Shown here piece by piece: positions 61,441 to 64,000 of a stretch of DNA of 64,000 bases; the first letter of the stretch is position 1; each line of letters begins with the position of its first letter. The notes beneath the pieces were generated by a model. It did not search any database and was not told where the DNA came from. It worked only from the letters and a program-made list of their open reading frames with translations. The stretch is from Lithospermum erythrorhizon. Taxonomy: Eukaryota > Streptophyta > Magnoliopsida > Boraginales > Boraginaceae. The stretch lies in assembly GCA_019722365.1 (NCBI GenBank), contig JADFUC010002313.1, forward strand, positions 806,001-870,000, given 5' to 3'. The translations under genes were made by a program, and so were the position numbers.

Positions 61441-64000
61441 TTTTTTATCACAAATTGAAATTGTCCAGTTTCGACAATTGGGGTTTAAGGTTTTAAGCTA
61501 AAGTCTCTGTTTTAGTGTACTTTAGTTTAGAGTTGGCTGTCGGCGAACGGCTAATCCTTGATCTGAAAAATATGACTTATAAATGAGTTCGATTCGAGTA
61601 AATAATATTACGAAGTACTAAATATCTCGTACATCTTGATAATATCCAATAATATTACGGAGTAATAAATATCTCGTACATCTTGATAATATCCAACTTG
61701 ATAAAGCGTGGTTCGTATATCCGTTTAAATTTAGATTTTATGGTACAAAGTGATTGGGTAACCGATTTCTTGCCTGGTTCTAGATTGAAAAACTAGACTT
61801 GAATGTCAGCTTGACAGACATCCAACTCAAATTAGCATATTGTATTGCCTATTGATCGGGTAAATTATTCTGATATTTTCAGGTATTAAGGAATATGATA
61901 TGCAATAAATGAATAAATAAAGATTTGGACTTTTAAAAATCGTAAAATATTATAAAATTTTGAATTTCTCCAACGATAGAAGTTAGAACTATTATAGTAT
62001 AGAATTTTATATTTTTGCTTTTCATTATAGGTATTTTGAAAAATTTCTCTAACGAAAAAATTATTTTGTTATATTTCCTCCACTTCTATATTCAAATGGA
62101 GTGCCATTTTATACATTGAAGTGTAAAATTATTGGACTTAACCCATTCCATAGATCTTAGCAGTTTTATTTTTATTTTTATAGCTGATCATAATAATTCC
62201 TAATTCTCTTTCTTTCATATACTAGTAATAAAAAGACGCAAGGTTACACGCGATAGCTTTATACACGATTTCATTGTTATAATTATAAAATGTAATATAA
62301 AATTTTTACATGTGATTTCATTGTTATAATTATAAAAGGAAGATAAAATTCTATAAAGAAAAAATAAAATTATCGAATAAATATACTTTTTATATATTTT
62401 AAGAGTATCACCTCAGAAAGATCGTCTACTCTCTTCATGTCTCCTTTTGTGTCTCCCTACTTTATAAGATTATTTCATGTGACATGTAGATCATTTAATA
62501 GCTATACTAAATACTTCCAACACATGATTTACAATGCTATAAAACACGATATTATCTCAAAAGATGCTCACAAAAGATGCTCACAAAGGAGGTAGAAGAT
62601 ATTCGACGCAAATTCCTAAACTGAAAATATTTTCTACATATTTTAAACTTTATTATCTAAAAATTCAATTTTCATTCTTAAATCGTTAAAATTTCTCCAT
62701 ACTTTGCCTTTTATTTTAATTAAAGTTGATATCTTCAATGCATCATCATCATTATCAAGATCAATTTACTCTATTTTCTCGGTTCTGTTGTTTAAGAGTG
62801 CTATTTTTATTCTCTTTGTCGATTGACACATCTTTTTTTAATGTCAAATTTTATTTTTTTTTATTATTATCTATAGTTATTCACTCATAATAATTTCAAA
62901 TTAATAATTTATCTCAATTAAAAAAATATTAAGCAAGTCAATGTTAATCTTTTGGTATTTTATCTAACAATTTTATTGTCTAAATTAAGAACTATTGTGT
63001 ATAGTTAAAAATAAATGCTCCCTCCATCCCAAAAAGATTAGGAGTTTTTACCCCAAATAGAAATCTCAAATTTGATTCTTGATTTGACCAATATGAGAGT
63101 AAGAAAAATGAGACTTGAGGTACAAAATTTAAATTTCCTAATGTTTGTGCCAAGTCAAAACCTCCCAAACATTTTGGTACACGACATGCAATCACCTAGT
63201 AAAGTAGACGTGAAATATTTGATACATTTTTTATGTTTAATTCAAAATCATTCTAAAACTATGTAAAAACTTACACTCCTCTGAATTATTTTCTAATTAA
63301 TATTTTTATTTTTTGAAGGGATACTTTGATCATAAATAACTCATTAAATATAATATAAAAAATTACAATAAAATATGATGTCCATAGAGAGATAATATAC
63401 CAAACTAAGATGTCCATAGAGAGATAGAAATATTAATTTAACAATCTGATATCCTCTGACTAAATATATTATCGATTTAAATCAATAATTAAAATTATTT
63501 AAATCTCAACCAACAAAATTTCAAAATTATGAATATTATATACTATCTCCATCTCTAAAAGGTTGTTCGATTTTTTTTTCAATAGTTAGAATTATTAAGA
63601 ACTTAACCACTAAATAATGAATACTACAAACTGCCTCATCTCTACTGGGGATCGCTCAATTTTTTTTTTCACAGTCAAATTTTTGAAGCTCAACCAAATT
63701 TAAAAATTATAAAAATTTAAAGTAATATGAAAAATGTTTCAAAACAAAAAATTTGAAAATTTTTCAACTTTGATGATTGAATTTTTAATTATAAACTCAA
63801 TTATTTTTATACAAGTATAATTTTTAAAGAAAAATATGCAAATTCTACAAATTTCAACAAGATCAAATTCTACATGTTTCAAATAAATTTCAAGTAAAAT
63901 TGTACAAATTTGAAGAAAAAATGCAAATAGCTAAACCACATTGTACTAACAAATATGATTACAAATGTGCCTATATCATCAAATATTAAGTTGTAAATTA
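61441..64000. other. AT-rich intergenic region at the right edge
   Basis: Promoter side of the TcdA-like gene followed by gene-free DNA. A Stowaway-like left end (GCTCCCTCCATCCCAAAAAG) starts at about 63017. A direct repeat (GATGTCCATAGAGAGATA, twice) lies at 63380-63427, and AAAAGATGCTCACA is doubled near 62560. A pair of related blocks (CATCTCTAAAAGG and CATCTCTACTGGGG, each followed by a T run) lies at 63550-63675. No gene seen. Confidence 0.4.
61601..61694. repeat. Two-copy 47 bp tandem duplication
   Basis: AATAATATTACGAAGTACTA at 61601 and AATAATATTACGGAGTAATA at 61648 each continue with AATATCTCGTACATCTTGAT and AATATCC. The copies differ at about two bases. Confidence 0.85.

Overview
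This 64 kb window is nuclear DNA of a flowering plant, most likely a eudicot. The evidence is intron-rich genes with GT-AG splice sites and TATA boxes, plant-specific protein types (cytosolic glutamine synthetase GS1, an ALY/REF mRNA export factor, a plant BAP31-like protein, a PCS1-type aspartic protease), AT-rich intergenic DNA, and plant transposons (hAT elements, Stowaway-type MITEs, LTR-like insertions, a SINE fragment). I cannot name the species from the sequence.

Layout, left to right. (1) 1-1893, minus strand: the 5' part of a gene running off the left edge, probably for a plastid protein, with a SINE fragment in an intron. (2) 4905-8470, plus: an ALY/REF (THO4-like) gene in six coding exons, with a repeat array in intron 1 and a five-copy 9-residue repeat in the protein. 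(3) 11265-11672, minus: a single-exon BAP31-like ER membrane protein. (4) About 11.7-27 kb: a gene-poor transposon graveyard. It holds a degraded hAT transposase interrupted by a ~955 bp LTR-like insertion, an inverted relative of that insertion, AAACG-rich blocks, a foldback MITE, direct duplications and a short GC-rich island. (5) 27013-30876, plus: glutamine synthetase GS1, 12 exons, 356 residues. (6) 32383-40740, plus: a kinesin-light-chain-like TPR protein in 16 predicted exons. (7) 42920-44244, minus: a PCS1-like aspartic protease broken by stops and shifts. (8) 44.3-51.9 kb: intergenic DNA with unclassified, probably transposon-derived sequence. (9) 51895-61440, minus: an E1-like ThiF-fold protein related to tRNA threonylcarbamoyladenosine dehydratase (TcdA/Tcd1), 11 exons, with a complete 3.7 kb hAT insertion in one intron. 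(10) 61.4-64 kb: AT-rich intergenic DNA with short duplications.

The genes do not form a pathway; this is ordinary plant gene order separated by mobile DNA. Coding models were built by hand from reading frame, splice consensus and phase. The coding lengths of the ALY, GS1, TPR and TcdA-like models close exactly in frame. The most noteworthy features are the hAT insertion with a perfect 8 bp target duplication, the nested insertion inside an older hAT gene, the PGPGYMRN repeats of the ALY protein, and the broken aspartic protease. I saw no system that is clearly unprecedented.
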